Shown piece after piece: positions 36,250 to 45,139 of a DNA stretch of 64,000 nucleotides. The DNA comes from JANQOH01 sp965200095. Lineage in GTDB: Bacteria > Pseudomonadota > Alphaproteobacteria > UBA7887. The notes under the pieces were generated by a model. That model searched no databases, was not told the origin of the DNA, and saw only the letters and a list, made by a program, of their open reading frames with translations. The position numbers and the translations under genes are program-made. How positions within the stretch are numbered: the stretch's first letter is position 1; every line of letters begins with the position of its first letter. The stretch is taken from the NCBI GenBank assembly GCA_965200095.1, contig OZ241350.1, positions 868,001 to 932,000 of the forward strand, written 5' to 3'.

Positions 36250-37134
36250 ACCGGCGCTCGCGCGCGCCGCGCGCACCCACCAGCCGGGGCGGCGACGGCG
36301 CAACGCCGCCGCAGCCCGGCGCGCTTCGGCGTCTGTCGGATAGACCCCGAAGCATGTCGCCCCGCTCCCCGACATGCGCGCCATCAGGCAGCGCGGGGTC
36401 TCTTCGAGCGCCCGCAGCGCGTCGCCGATCGCCGGCGCGATACGCCGCGCAGGCGCTTCCAGATCGTTGCGGCTCCCGACCAGCGCCCGGACCAGAGCGT
36501 TCCCGTCGCCGCCGATGCGCGCCGAACGGCGCGGCGCCGGCGGCGGAAACGGCGCGCGGAGACGCGAAAACACCTCCGCCGTCGATACCGCTGCGCCCGG
36601 GTTGACCAGCGCCAGCGCCAGCGGACGGGCGAAAGGCGGCGCCCGGTAAAGGACATCGCCGGCGCCCGCCGCGCGCAGCACGCCGCCGGCGAGGCAGGCG
36701 GGCGCGTCGGCGCCGAGCGCCGCCGCGATGCGACGCAGGCGCGCCGCCGGAGCGTCCATCCGCCACAGCGCCGTCAGGACCCGGAGGACCGCCGCCGCGT
36801 CCGCCGACCCGCCGCCGAGCCCGGCGGCGACCGGCAGGCGCTTCTCCAGCACGATCGCCGCGCCGCAGGGAACCGGCGCTGTCCGGGCCAGCGCCCGGGC
36901 CGCGCGCAGGGCGAGATTGTCCCCGGCAGGCCCCAGCGCCGCCGCGAACGGCCCCGTGACTTCGAGAGTCAGGGCGCGCGCGGGGCGGACGCGCACCCGG
37001 TCGGCCGCGTCCGCGAAGACGATCAGCGTGTCGACGTTATGCCGCCCGTCGCCGCGGCGCCCGCGGACGTGGAGATAGAGATTGATCTTGGCCGGCGCGT
37101 CCGCGACGACCTCGCCGTCGCCGGGGGCGGTCAG
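36172..37134 (-). CDS. ispE: 4-diphosphocytidyl-2-C-methyl-D-erythritol kinase
   Basis: A GHMP kinase of the non-mevalonate isoprenoid pathway. Landmarks are DAPAKINLYLHV at the N-terminus, the ATP-binding Gly-rich loop LPVAAGLGGGSADAAA, and the C-terminal MARMSGSGATCFGVY. The conserved N-terminus begins only about ten codons inside the frame and has no ATG, GTG or TTG. The best-placed codon is CTG 37134, overlapping the upstream TGA as CTGA; the only canonical alternative is a distant GTG at 37260. The C-terminus carries a charged tail (GHDEDGDGDEDRGEDRR) read through the antisense of the convergent DUF454 gene. I give 320 residues from CTG; the start is uncertain. Confidence 0.85.
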   Translation of the reverse strand: MTAPGDGEVVADAPAKINLYLHVRGRRGDGRHNVDTLIVFADAADRVRVRPARALTLEVTGPFAAALGPAGDNLALRAARALARTAPVPCGAAIVLEKRLPVAAGLGGGSADAAAVLRVLTALWRMDAPAARLRRIAAALGADAPACLAGGVLRAAGAGDVLYRAPPFARPLALALVNPGAAVSTAEVFSRLRAPFPPPAPRRSARIGGDGNALVRALVGSRNDLEAPARRIAPAIGDALRALEETPRCLMARMSGSGATCFGVYPTDAEARRAAAALRRRRPGWWVRAARASAGSAPRRARPGHDEDGDGDEDRGEDRR

Positions 37135-38921
37135 AGGTCCCCGGCCGCCCGCGCCGCCGCGTCCCCGGTCCCGGGTTCGTCGGCGAGACCGTTCTCGACC
37201 TTGTCGCGAAGCGCTTCCTCCAGCTCGGGTTCGGGACCGAACGCGAGGGCGCGCCGCCACTGGAAATACGCTTCGTGGCGGCGCCCCACCCGCCACAGGC
37301 TATCGCCGAAATGGTCGAGAATGACGGGGTCGCCGGGCCGCAGGGAGACGGCGCGCTCGAGATGGCGGACCGCCTCGTCGTATTCGCCGAGACGGAACAG
37401 CACCCAGCCCAGACTGTCGACGATGTAGCCGTCGTCGGGGCGTTGCTCCACCGCCCTGGCGATCATGCGCCGGGCGCGGTCGTAGTTCCGCCCCATCTCG
37501 ACCCAGCTGTAGCCGAGATAGTTGAGCACCAGAGGCTGGTCGGGCTCCAGTTCCAGGGCCCGCAGAAAATCGTCCTCGGCGCGCTCCCATTGCCGCGAGC
37601 GCTCCAGCGACATCCCGCGCGCGTAAAGCAGCGGCCAGTGCCGCCGCTCCAGCGCCGGGATGCGCGCCAGCGCCCGGTCGTAGGCGTCCGCCGCCTCGTC
37701 GTAGCGTTTCTCGCCGAGCATCATGTCGGCGAGGGCGATGGGCGCGTCGGCGCGCACCGGGTTCTGCCGCGTCATCGCCCGCAGCCGCCGCGCCGCCGCC
37801 TCCACCTCGCCCAGCTCCGCCAGAGCGTCCGCCGCGTGCAACCGCGCCGCCCATGTCAACGGAGACTCTCCGGGCACCGCGTCCCAGGCCGCGACCGCTT
37901 CGGCATATCGCTCCATGTCCGCCAGGACCTCGCCGAGAAGCATCCGGCAAGCGTCGTGAGCGGGCCGCACGGCCAGGCACAGTTGCGCATAGACCAGCGC
38001 GCTTTCGAGCGCGTCCTCCGCCGTCAGCACGGCGGCGATCCCGTAAAGCGCCTCGGCGTATCCGTCGCCGGCGTCGGCCGGCGGCGGCGCCTCGTCGTCC
38101 TCGTCGAGACTGCGATATGCAGAGTCGAGGAAGGCGGTGTCCGGGTTGGCCTCCAGGAAGGCGTCGTAGACCGCGCGCGCCTCGTCGTCGCGTCCCCGGC
38201 GCCGGTAGAAGTTCCCCGCCGCCAGCGCCGCGCGCAACGAATTGCCCCGCGCCGCGCCCAGCGCGCCCGCATAACCGCCCTCCGCCTCGGCCGGCCGGTC
38301 CCACAGGTCGGCGATCAGCGCCGAATGGTAGTCGCGGATCGCCGAGAAATTCGCGTTGCTCCCCAGCCCGCGCAGCGTCTCCAGGGCGCCGTCCGGGTCG
38401 TCGACGGCGGCCAGCGACCACGCCCGCAGCAACGGAGCGATGAAGCGCGCGCCGCCCTGGGCCGGCAAGGCGTCGATTTGCGCCAGCGCCTCCGCCGGCG
38501 CGCCGGCGACGGTCGCCTCCGTCGCCAGGGCGACGCGGGCGACGAGACTGTCCGGCGACGCCGCGGCGAGTTTCCGCGCCAGCGCGCCCGCCGTCTCCAT
38601 GTCGCGTTCGGCCAGCGCCCCGACCAGCGCGGCGTTCAGCAGCTGCGGGTTCGCCGGGTCGTCCTCGAGGGCGCGGGCGAAATAGACATGCGCCGCCGCG
38701 GTGTCGTTGTGCAGGCGCGCGTGGCGCCCGGCGAGGTAGCCGCCGAGGCCCGACGTCGCTTCCGGCAGGCCCGCGCGGACCGCGTCCGCGGGCGACGACC
38801 GCGCCGACGCGCCGGCGCCGTCCCCGGGCGCGGAGCACCCCGCCGCGGCCAGGGCCAGCCCCGCCAGCAGGAACGCGCCCTTTCGCACGCCTCCCGGCGG
38901 CGTGGCGGCCATGTCCGTCAT
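37131..38921 (-). CDS. TPR-repeat lipoprotein
   Basis: A 596-residue tetratricopeptide protein. The signal segment AFLLAGLALAAAGCSAPG gives a lipobox with Cys about residue 28. TPR motifs follow through most of the length, well seen near AAAHVYFARALEDDPANPQLL, and in the C-terminal part (AEDDFLRALELEPDQPLVL, YIVDSLGWVLFRLGEYDEAV, PVILDHFGDSLWRVGRRHEA). The last pattern is typical of alphaproteobacterial TPR proteins encoded upstream of ispE. It probably scaffolds an envelope complex; partner unknown. ATG 38921 is chosen for the signal peptide. The stop overlaps the candidate ispE CTG start. Confidence 0.88.
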   Translation of the reverse strand: MTDMAATPPGGVRKGAFLLAGLALAAAGCSAPGDGAGASARSSPADAVRAGLPEATSGLGGYLAGRHARLHNDTAAAHVYFARALEDDPANPQLLNAALVGALAERDMETAGALARKLAAASPDSLVARVALATEATVAGAPAEALAQIDALPAQGGARFIAPLLRAWSLAAVDDPDGALETLRGLGSNANFSAIRDYHSALIADLWDRPAEAEGGYAGALGAARGNSLRAALAAGNFYRRRGRDDEARAVYDAFLEANPDTAFLDSAYRSLDEDDEAPPPADAGDGYAEALYGIAAVLTAEDALESALVYAQLCLAVRPAHDACRMLLGEVLADMERYAEAVAAWDAVPGESPLTWAARLHAADALAELGEVEAAARRLRAMTRQNPVRADAPIALADMMLGEKRYDEAADAYDRALARIPALERRHWPLLYARGMSLERSRQWERAEDDFLRALELEPDQPLVLNYLGYSWVEMGRNYDRARRMIARAVEQRPDDGYIVDSLGWVLFRLGEYDEAVRHLERAVSLRPGDPVILDHFGDSLWRVGRRHEAYFQWRRALAFGPEPELEEALRDKVENGLADEPGTGDAAARAAGDL

Positions 38922-39361
38922 CCCTCGGCTCGCGTCATCCGGCGCCTCGCGCCCGCATATGCCGGATTCTAGTCCGACACGGCGGCGATGCAACGCCGGT
39001 CTTCCGATCCGCGCCGCGCGGATATCCGCCAACGCGCTTGCGAGTCGCCCGGCGGCGGGCTACGGTCGCGGCATGGTCGTCGCAGACGCCGGCTCCGGTT
39101 TCGACATGTTCGCCGCCGGCGGCCCGATCGTCGCCGTCATGGCGGCGCCTGAACCCTTCGGGTAGCCGCGTCCCGACACGCCGCCGCGACCGTCCGCCGC
39201 GGATATGCGGTCCTGCGCCGGACGCAAGGGGGGAGGAGATACCGGAAGGCGTCGCCGGCCCCGGCCGACCGCGCGCTTCGCCGGGGCGCGGCGGGCCGGC
39301 TGCGGTCGTCCCCGGGGAAAAGCTTGCGCCGCCGCCTTCGCGACTGTCCGGGGAGCCGATA
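38922..39361. other. Intergenic region between divergent genes
   Basis: A stretch of 440 bp between the TPR lipoprotein gene (-) and the oxidoreductase gene (+), expected to hold two divergent promoters. I could not identify convincing -35/-10 pairs. A 30-codon open frame at 39073-39165 (MFAAGGPIVAVMAA inside) weakly recalls a MotA/TolQ-type N-terminus but stops at once and is probably chance or a remnant. Confidence 0.5.
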
Positions 39362-42256
39362 ATGAGAAGCGCCGGAGACGGACCGCACGGGCGACTGGCC
39401 CGCCGCTTGCGCCGCGAGACCGCCGGCGCCGTGTTGTTCGACTCCTACTCGCGCGCCCGCTACGCCACCGACGCTTCGATCTATCAGATCATGCCGCTGG
39501 GCGTGTTCGTGCCGGAGACCGTCGCCGACGTCGCCGCTGCCCTCGCCATCGCCCGCGAAGAGGGAGCGCCGGTGCTGCCGCGCGGCGGCGGCACCTCGCA
39601 ATGCGGTCAGACGGTGGGGCGCGCGCTCGTCGTCGATGCCTCGAAACATCTCGATTCCGTTCTCGCCCTGGACCCGGAAAAGCGCCGCGTCGCGGTCGAA
39701 CCGGGGCTGACCCTCGACGCGCTGAACGCGACGCTCGCCGGACACGGGCTGTTCTTCCCCGTCGATGTCTCGACGGGCAGCCGCGCCACCCTCGGCGGCA
39801 TGGCCGGCAACAACAGTTGTGGCGCGCGCTCGATCCGCTACGGCAACATGATTCACAACGTCCACGCGGTCGAAGCGCTGCTCGCGTCGGGAGAGAAGCG
39901 CCGCTTCGGCCCGGTCCCCGGCGATCTCGCGGGGTTCGACGCCCCCGCCGACCTTGTCGCGCTGGTGCGCGATTTGCGCGCGCTGGCGGAGCGCGAGGCC
40001 GGGGAAATCGACGCGCGCTTCCCGAAACTGCTGCGGCGCGTCGGCGGCTACAACATCGACTCGGTCTCGCCGGACGGCCACAACATGGCGAGCCTGCTGG
40101 TCGGTTCCGAAGGCACGCTGGGCTTCATCGCGGCGCTCGAACTCGATCTGGCGCCCCTGCCCCGCCACCGGGTCCTCGGCGTCTGCCGTTTCGACTCCCT
40201 CGATTCGGCGATGCGCGCGGCGAAGCCCATCGCCGCGCTCGACCCTTCGGCGGTGGAACTCGCCGACCGCACGCTGCTCGACCTGGCGCGTGAGGCGCCG
40301 GCGTTCCGCGCCACTGTCGACCGCATCGCGGCCGGGCGGCCCGCCGCCGTTCTCATCGTCGAATTCGCGGGTGACGACCGCGCCGCGGCGCTTCGCGCGC
40401 TCGCCGACCTCGAGACGCTCATGGGCGACCTCGCCGCCGCCCCGGACCGGTCGGGCGCCGTGCGGCGCGTTACCGACGCGGCGGAGCAGCGCGCGATCTG
40501 GGAAATGCGCAAGGCCGGGCTCAACATCGTCATGTCCATGAAGGGCGACGGCAAGCCGGTGTCGTTCGTTGAGGACTGCGCCGTCGCGCTCGACGATCTG
40601 CCCGATTACGTGGCGCGGATGAGCGACCTGTTCGCGCGCCACGGGACCCGCGGGACGTGGTACGCCCACGCTTCGGTCGGCTGTCTCCACGTGCGCCCGG
40701 TGCTGAACATGAAGGACCCTGCGGCCGCGAAGACGATGCGCGCCATCGCCGAGGAGGCGTTCGCCATGGTGCGCGACTACCGCGGCGCGCATTCGGGCGA
40801 ACACGGCGACGGGCTCGTGCGCTCGGAGTTCCACGAGACCGTGTTCGGCCCGCGCCTCGTCCGCGTCTTCGAAGCCGTGAAGGACCGCTTCGACCCCGGC
40901 GGGCTGTTCAACCCCGGCAAGATCGTGCGTCCGCCGCGGATGGACGACCGCACGTTGTTCCGCTACCCGCCGGCGCCGCCGGGCGAAGCGCCCGCGCCTT
41001 TCGGGGCGGCGCTCGACTGGTCGGCGTGGGGCGGGTTGGCCGCCGCGGTCGAAATGTGCAACGGCAACGGCGCCTGCCGCAAACTTGCGGGCGGGGTCAT
41101 GTGTCCGTCATGGCGCGCGACCCGCGACGAGGCGCACGGGGTGCGCGGCCGCGCCAACGTGTTGCGGCACGCCCTCGCCGGGCGGCTGGGGGACGACGCC
41201 CCGGCGTCCGACGACATGGCCGGAGCGATGGCGCTCTGCGTCGGTTGCAAGGCGTGTCGCCGCGAATGCCCCACCGGCGTCGACATGGCGCGCATGAAGA
41301 TCGAGACGCAGCACCGCGCCGCCGCGGCGCGCGGCTTTTCGCGTCGCGACCGCATCGTCGGCTGGCTGCCCGTTTATGCGCCGTGGGTCTCGCGCTTCGC
41401 GGCGCTCGCGAACGCGCGCAACCGCTCCGCGCTGCTGCGCCGGGCCGGCGAAGCCTGGTTCGGCCTCGCCGCCGCGCGGGACCTCCCGCGATGGGCGCCG
41501 GACCCCTTTCTCGAAACCCCGGAACCCGACGGCAAGCCCGATGTCGTGCTGTTCGTCGACACCTTCGCGACCTGGTTCGAACCCGAGGTCGCCCGCGCCG
41601 CTCTGAAACTCCTTCGCGCCGCCGGCCGGCGCGTCCGTATCGCCCGCGCGCGGGGGCGGCCGCTCTGTTGCGGGCGCACCTTCCTCGCCGTGGGGGCGGT
41701 GGAGCGCGCCCGCGCCGAGGCCCGCCGCGCGCTCGCCGCGCTGGCCCCGGCGGCCGAAGCGGGGCTTCCCGTCATCGGTCTCGAACCTTCCTGCCTGCAC
41801 AGTTTCGTCGACGAATGGCCCGTTCTGGTCCCGGGGCCGCAGGCCGACGCCGTGGCGCGGGTCGCCGTCCCGCTGGAAACCTTCCTGCTGCGCGAGGGGC
41901 GCGATCTGCCGCTGCGGCGCATCGCCGCCGGGCGCGCGCTGGTGCACGGCCATTGCCATCAGAAAGCGTTCGGCGTCGCCGGCGATGTGGCGTCCGCGCT
42001 CGAGCGCATCCCCGGTCTCGAAGCGTCGCTTGTCGAGTCGACCTGTTGCGGCATGGCGGGGGCGTTCGGCTATCAGGCGGAGACGCTGGACGTGTCGCGG
42101 GCGATCGCCGGTCTCGACCTGCTCCCGGCGCTGGCGGCGGCGCCCGCCGATGCGGCGACGGTCGCCGACGGGTTCAGCTGTCGCCGCCAGATCGCCGATC
42201 TCGCCGCCCGCCCGGCGCGCCACGCGGCCGCGCTGCTCGCCGAAGCCCTCGCCTGA
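39362..42256 (+). CDS. FAD-linked oxidase fused to Fe-S/CCG reductase (D-lactate or D-2-hydroxyacid dehydrogenase type)
   Basis: A 964-residue fusion. The N-terminal half is a VAO/PCMH FAD-binding oxidase (VLPRGGGTSQCGQTVG near residue 72, STGSRATLGGMAGNNSCGA, LLVGSEGTLGFI, and GEHGDGLVRSEF). The C-terminal half has ferredoxin-like Cys motifs (CNGNGACRKLAGGVMCPSW; CVGCKACRRECPTGVDMARM near residue 626) and two CCG domains (RPLCCGRTF ~769, STCCGMAGAFGYQ ~893), as in GlpC/LldE-type subunits. Such fusions oxidise D-lactate, D-2-hydroxyglutarate or similar acids and pass electrons to the quinone pool. The substrate cannot be fixed from sequence. Start ATG 39362; the frame extends upstream without protein-like content. 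Confidence 0.88.
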   Translation: MRSAGDGPHGRLARRLRRETAGAVLFDSYSRARYATDASIYQIMPLGVFVPETVADVAAALAIAREEGAPVLPRGGGTSQCGQTVGRALVVDASKHLDSVLALDPEKRRVAVEPGLTLDALNATLAGHGLFFPVDVSTGSRATLGGMAGNNSCGARSIRYGNMIHNVHAVEALLASGEKRRFGPVPGDLAGFDAPADLVALVRDLRALAEREAGEIDARFPKLLRRVGGYNIDSVSPDGHNMASLLVGSEGTLGFIAALELDLAPLPRHRVLGVCRFDSLDSAMRAAKPIAALDPSAVELADRTLLDLAREAPAFRATVDRIAAGRPAAVLIVEFAGDDRAAALRALADLETLMGDLAAAPDRSGAVRRVTDAAEQRAIWEMRKAGLNIVMSMKGDGKPVSFVEDCAVALDDLPDYVARMSDLFARHGTRGTWYAHASVGCLHVRPVLNMKDPAAAKTMRAIAEEAFAMVRDYRGAHSGEHGDGLVRSEFHETVFGPRLVRVFEAVKDRFDPGGLFNPGKIVRPPRMDDRTLFRYPPAPPGEAPAPFGAALDWSAWGGLAAAVEMCNGNGACRKLAGGVMCPSWRATRDEAHGVRGRANVLRHALAGRLGDDAPASDDMAGAMALCVGCKACRRECPTGVDMARMKIETQHRAAAARGFSRRDRIVGWLPVYAPWVSRFAALANARNRSALLRRAGEAWFGLAAARDLPRWAPDPFLETPEPDGKPDVVLFVDTFATWFEPEVARAALKLLRAAGRRVRIARARGRPLCCGRTFLAVGAVERARAEARRALAALAPAAEAGLPVIGLEPSCLHSFVDEWPVLVPGPQADAVARVAVPLETFLLREGRDLPLRRIAAGRALVHGHCHQKAFGVAGDVASALERIPGLEASLVESTCCGMAGAFGYQAETLDVSRAIAGLDLLPALAAAPADAATVADGFSCRRQIADLAARPARHAAALLAEALA

Positions 42257-42289
42257 AGCGCCCTGCAGAGTGTGTAAGGCAATCCGGCG

Positions 42290-42720
42290 GCTCCCATTAT
42301 GACGGTCGAAGCGCCAAAGATCCGGCGATGCGAAAAATACGGAACCGCCCGAACAATACCTCGTCATTCCCGCGAAAGCGGGAATCCTTTGCGGCGTTTC
42401 CGTGATAAAAAGGGGCCGACATAGCGGACGGCCGCCTCCGGATTCCCGCGTTCGCGGGCATGACGAGGTATTATTCGGTGGGTATTGTCCTTTACAACGC
42501 CGATACTTCGGAACTCCTGCCGTCACGATAAGAGACGCCCGCTTTCGATCATGCAAAGAAATCGAACGCCTTACAAACACTCGTCACTCCCGCGAAAGCG
42601 GGAATCCATTTGCGGCGTTTCCGTAATAAAAACCGCGCCGATATTGCGGCCGGCCGCCTCCGGATTCCCGCGTTCGCGGGCATGACGAGGTATTATGGGT
42701 GGGTGATTGTTTTTCACCGC
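42290..42720. repeat. Palindromic repeat array, more diverged
   Basis: Full palindromes begin near 42363 and 42591 (cattcccgcgaaagcggg, and cactcccgcgaaagcggg with one change). Variants reading attcccgcgttcgcgggcatgacgagg close each element near 42445 and 42670. The core gcggcgtttccgtaataaaa and the hairpin module (attgtcctttacaa) at about 42484 match the other arrays in inverted orientation. Divergence in the palindrome itself suggests an older copy. The tail 42700-42779 carries ttgtttttcaccgcgccgat and no gene. Confidence 0.85.
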
Positions 42721-42779
42721 GCCGATCCTTCAGCGGTCCAACCGTCGTAATGAGAGCCGCTCAATTTGTTGCACACACT

Positions 42780-43814
42780 CTACAGCACGGTTTCGGCGAC
42801 GACGCGCAGCGCTTCGCGCGAGGCGCCGCGCAGCAACATGCTGCCGACCTCGCCGCGCCCGCCCGCCGCCTTCCATGCCCCCAGACGCTCGACGATGCGC
42901 TCCTTCGGCCCGACGAGCGATGTCGCGTCGACCAGGGCGTCGGGGACGGCCGCGACAGCTTCGCCCCGCCGGCCGCCGAGGAACAGGTTCTGGATTTCCG
43001 CTGCGGCGTCGCCGAAGCCCATGCGTCGGGCGTAATCGTTGTAGAAGTTCTTCTTCCGCGCGCCCATGCCGCCGATATAGAGCGCCAGATCGCGCTTGAT
43101 CGGCGTGCGGCAGGCGGCGATGTCGTCGCCCATGCTCACCCACACGAAAGGCGCGAGGTCGAAAGCCGACGCGTCGCGTCCGCCGGCCGCGAACCCGCGC
43201 TCCAGCGCCGCGGAGAGGACATCCGGCCGCTCCGGGTCCATGAAGATGGGGAACACCCCGTCGGCGACCTCGGCGGCGAGCCGCAGGCCGGCCGGCGTGA
43301 TCGCCGCGGTGTAGATCGGCAGCGACGGGTCGCCGTGGATCATGCTCTTGAGGGGCTTGCCGAGCCCCGTGGCGTCGGGACCGTCGTAGGGGAGGCGGTA
43401 ATACTTGCCCCGGAAGGTCACCGGCGCCTCGCGTTCGAGGATGAGGCGGATAACGGCGATGTATTCGCGCATCCGGTCGAGCGAATTGGCGTAGGGCATG
43501 CCGTGCCAGCCCTCCACCACCTGCGGCCCCGAAGGCCCCAGGCCGAGCATGAAGCGCCCGCCGGAAAGCGCATGCAGGGTCATCGCCGTCCCCGCCGTCG
43601 TCGCGGGGGTGCGCGCCGGCATCTGCATGATCGCCGTGCCGACGCGGATTTTCGACGTCCTCGCCAGCACCCACGCCGCCGGACTCACCGCGTCGGACCC
43701 GTAGGCCTCGCTGCTCCACACCGAATCGTAACCCAGGGATTCGGCTTCGAGAATCGCGTCGATGTCGAGTTCGAAACCCGAATTCGCCAGCCCCAGGAGA
43801 AGTCCGATCTTCAT
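42780..43814 (-). CDS. LLM-class flavin-dependent oxidoreductase
   Basis: A 344-residue luciferase-like monooxygenase-fold protein (TIM barrel using FMN or F420). Landmarks are GLLLGLANSGFELDID, AESLGYDSVWSSEAYG, VGTAIMQMPARTPATTAGTA and GRFMLGLGPSGPQVVEGWHG, all typical of the LLM class, with the C-terminal SLVGPKERIVERLGAWKAAG. It starts 4 bp inside the amidohydrolase stop (ATGA), so the two are co-translated. The pair suggests degradation of an unknown compound; the substrate cannot be inferred. Confidence 0.88.
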   Translation of the reverse strand: MKIGLLLGLANSGFELDIDAILEAESLGYDSVWSSEAYGSDAVSPAAWVLARTSKIRVGTAIMQMPARTPATTAGTAMTLHALSGGRFMLGLGPSGPQVVEGWHGMPYANSLDRMREYIAVIRLILEREAPVTFRGKYYRLPYDGPDATGLGKPLKSMIHGDPSLPIYTAAITPAGLRLAAEVADGVFPIFMDPERPDVLSAALERGFAAGGRDASAFDLAPFVWVSMGDDIAACRTPIKRDLALYIGGMGARKKNFYNDYARRMGFGDAAAEIQNLFLGGRRGEAVAAVPDALVDATSLVGPKERIVERLGAWKAAGGRGEVGSMLLRGASREALRVVAETVL

Positions 43815-44980
43815 GCTTGCCCCCTCGTCGCAGGTCCGCCGACCGGGAAACCGTAAAGCCGTCCGGCGTTTTCGCACACCACCTTGCGCCGCCGCGCCGC
43901 CGGAAGATGACCGAGCTCGCGGGCGATGAACTCGCGGCTGTCGGGCCACACGCCGTCCGGGTGCGGAAAGTCCGACCCCCACATCACGTTGTCCTCGCCG
44001 AGGTCGTCGAGCAGTTTCACCCCCACCGGGTCCGACTGGTAGGTGGCGCGGCATTGCCGCCGCCAATAGGCGGACGGCTTCATGGTCAGGGTCAGGTCGC
44101 GGAACTGGTCTTCCCATTCCAGGTCCATATGTTCGAGGAGATAGGGGATCCAGCCGATGCCGCTTTCGCCGATGACCAGGGTCAGGGACGGGTGGCGTTC
44201 GAGGATTCCGCCGTAGATCGCCTCCATCAGAAAGCGCGACATGCCGAGCTGGAAGCCGGTGATGAACACCGCCCAGGCCTGACGCCGGCGCAGCGGCGGC
44301 AACCCCTCGACATCCGGCGGCTCGCCGCCGATGGTGTGGAAATGCACCGGCAGCGCGCACGCCGCCGCCGCCGACCACAGCGGCTCCCATCGGGGGTCGT
44401 ATAACGGCGCCATGTCGCGGGTGAGCGGCACTTCGAACCCGCGCAGCACGCCCTCCGCGCCGACGCGCTCGATCTCGCGCACCGCGGCCTCGACATCGTG
44501 GCTCGGGACCGCGGCGATGCCGGCATAGCGCTCGGGATGGGCGGCGCAGAATTCGGAGAGCCAGCGGTTGTAGACGCCCATCATGACCGTCGCCGCCGGC
44601 GGGTCGCCGAGCCGTTGCGCCGCGCCGAGAATGCCGTAGAGCACTTCGCCCTGCACCCCGTCGCGGTCCTGGTCCTTCAGCCGCAGGTCGGGGTCGGTCA
44701 GCCGGCGGACGCCGCGGCGGCCGTCCTCGTAGAGCCCCGTTTCCGCCATCCGGTCCGAGCGGCGGATCTCCCCCGGCACATATTCGCGCCCGGCCGAACC
44801 CATGCCGTTCTGCAAGCCGAAACCGGCGCCGTTCCTCGCCACCCATACCGGCCCCTTCTCGCCGTCGGTCACGTAGGGCATCCGGTCCCTGAACGCCGGC
44901 GGCGCATTGGCGGTGAACAGGTCCGGCGGCAGCCAGACGAGGTCGATATGGCAATCGGCGGAAATGATTCGATAGTCCAT
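43811..44980 (-). CDS. Amidohydrolase-2 family metal-dependent hydrolase
   Basis: A 389-residue TIM-barrel hydrolase or decarboxylase of the amidohydrolase_2 (ACMSD-like) family. Candidate metal ligands are in the opening IISADCHIDLVW, in LPVHFHTIGGEPPD near residue 217, and in the terminal VMWGSDFPHPDGVWPDS. Other family features are AAVPSHDVEAAVREIER and LVIGESGIGWIPYLLEHMD. It is first in a two-gene minus-strand operon with the LLM oxidoreductase and divergent from a solute-binding-like gene. Substrate unknown. Confidence 0.87.
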   Translation of the reverse strand: MDYRIISADCHIDLVWLPPDLFTANAPPAFRDRMPYVTDGEKGPVWVARNGAGFGLQNGMGSAGREYVPGEIRRSDRMAETGLYEDGRRGVRRLTDPDLRLKDQDRDGVQGEVLYGILGAAQRLGDPPAATVMMGVYNRWLSEFCAAHPERYAGIAAVPSHDVEAAVREIERVGAEGVLRGFEVPLTRDMAPLYDPRWEPLWSAAAACALPVHFHTIGGEPPDVEGLPPLRRRQAWAVFITGFQLGMSRFLMEAIYGGILERHPSLTLVIGESGIGWIPYLLEHMDLEWEDQFRDLTLTMKPSAYWRRQCRATYQSDPVGVKLLDDLGEDNVMWGSDFPHPDGVWPDSREFIARELGHLPAARRRKVVCENAGRLYGFPVGGPATRGQA

Positions 44981-45139
44981 CGCGCAGCCCTCGCCGCCGG
45001 CCGCGCCGGCGCGCGGTTCGCTCCCGGCTCATCTATGCCCGACTCCGGCCCCTCGCGCCAGAGACTCGTTCCGACCGTTCCCGCCGCGGGTCCGGCGGCT
45101 GTATGATTGCCGCCTCTCCCCGTTCGTCGAGGCCGCCCC

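Noticed and set aside
39073..39165. Short frame with MFAAGGPIVAVMAA resembling a MotA/TolQ N-terminus
   Set aside because: Only 30 codons, stops immediately, no transmembrane continuation in any frame; kept only as a remark in the intergenic entry.
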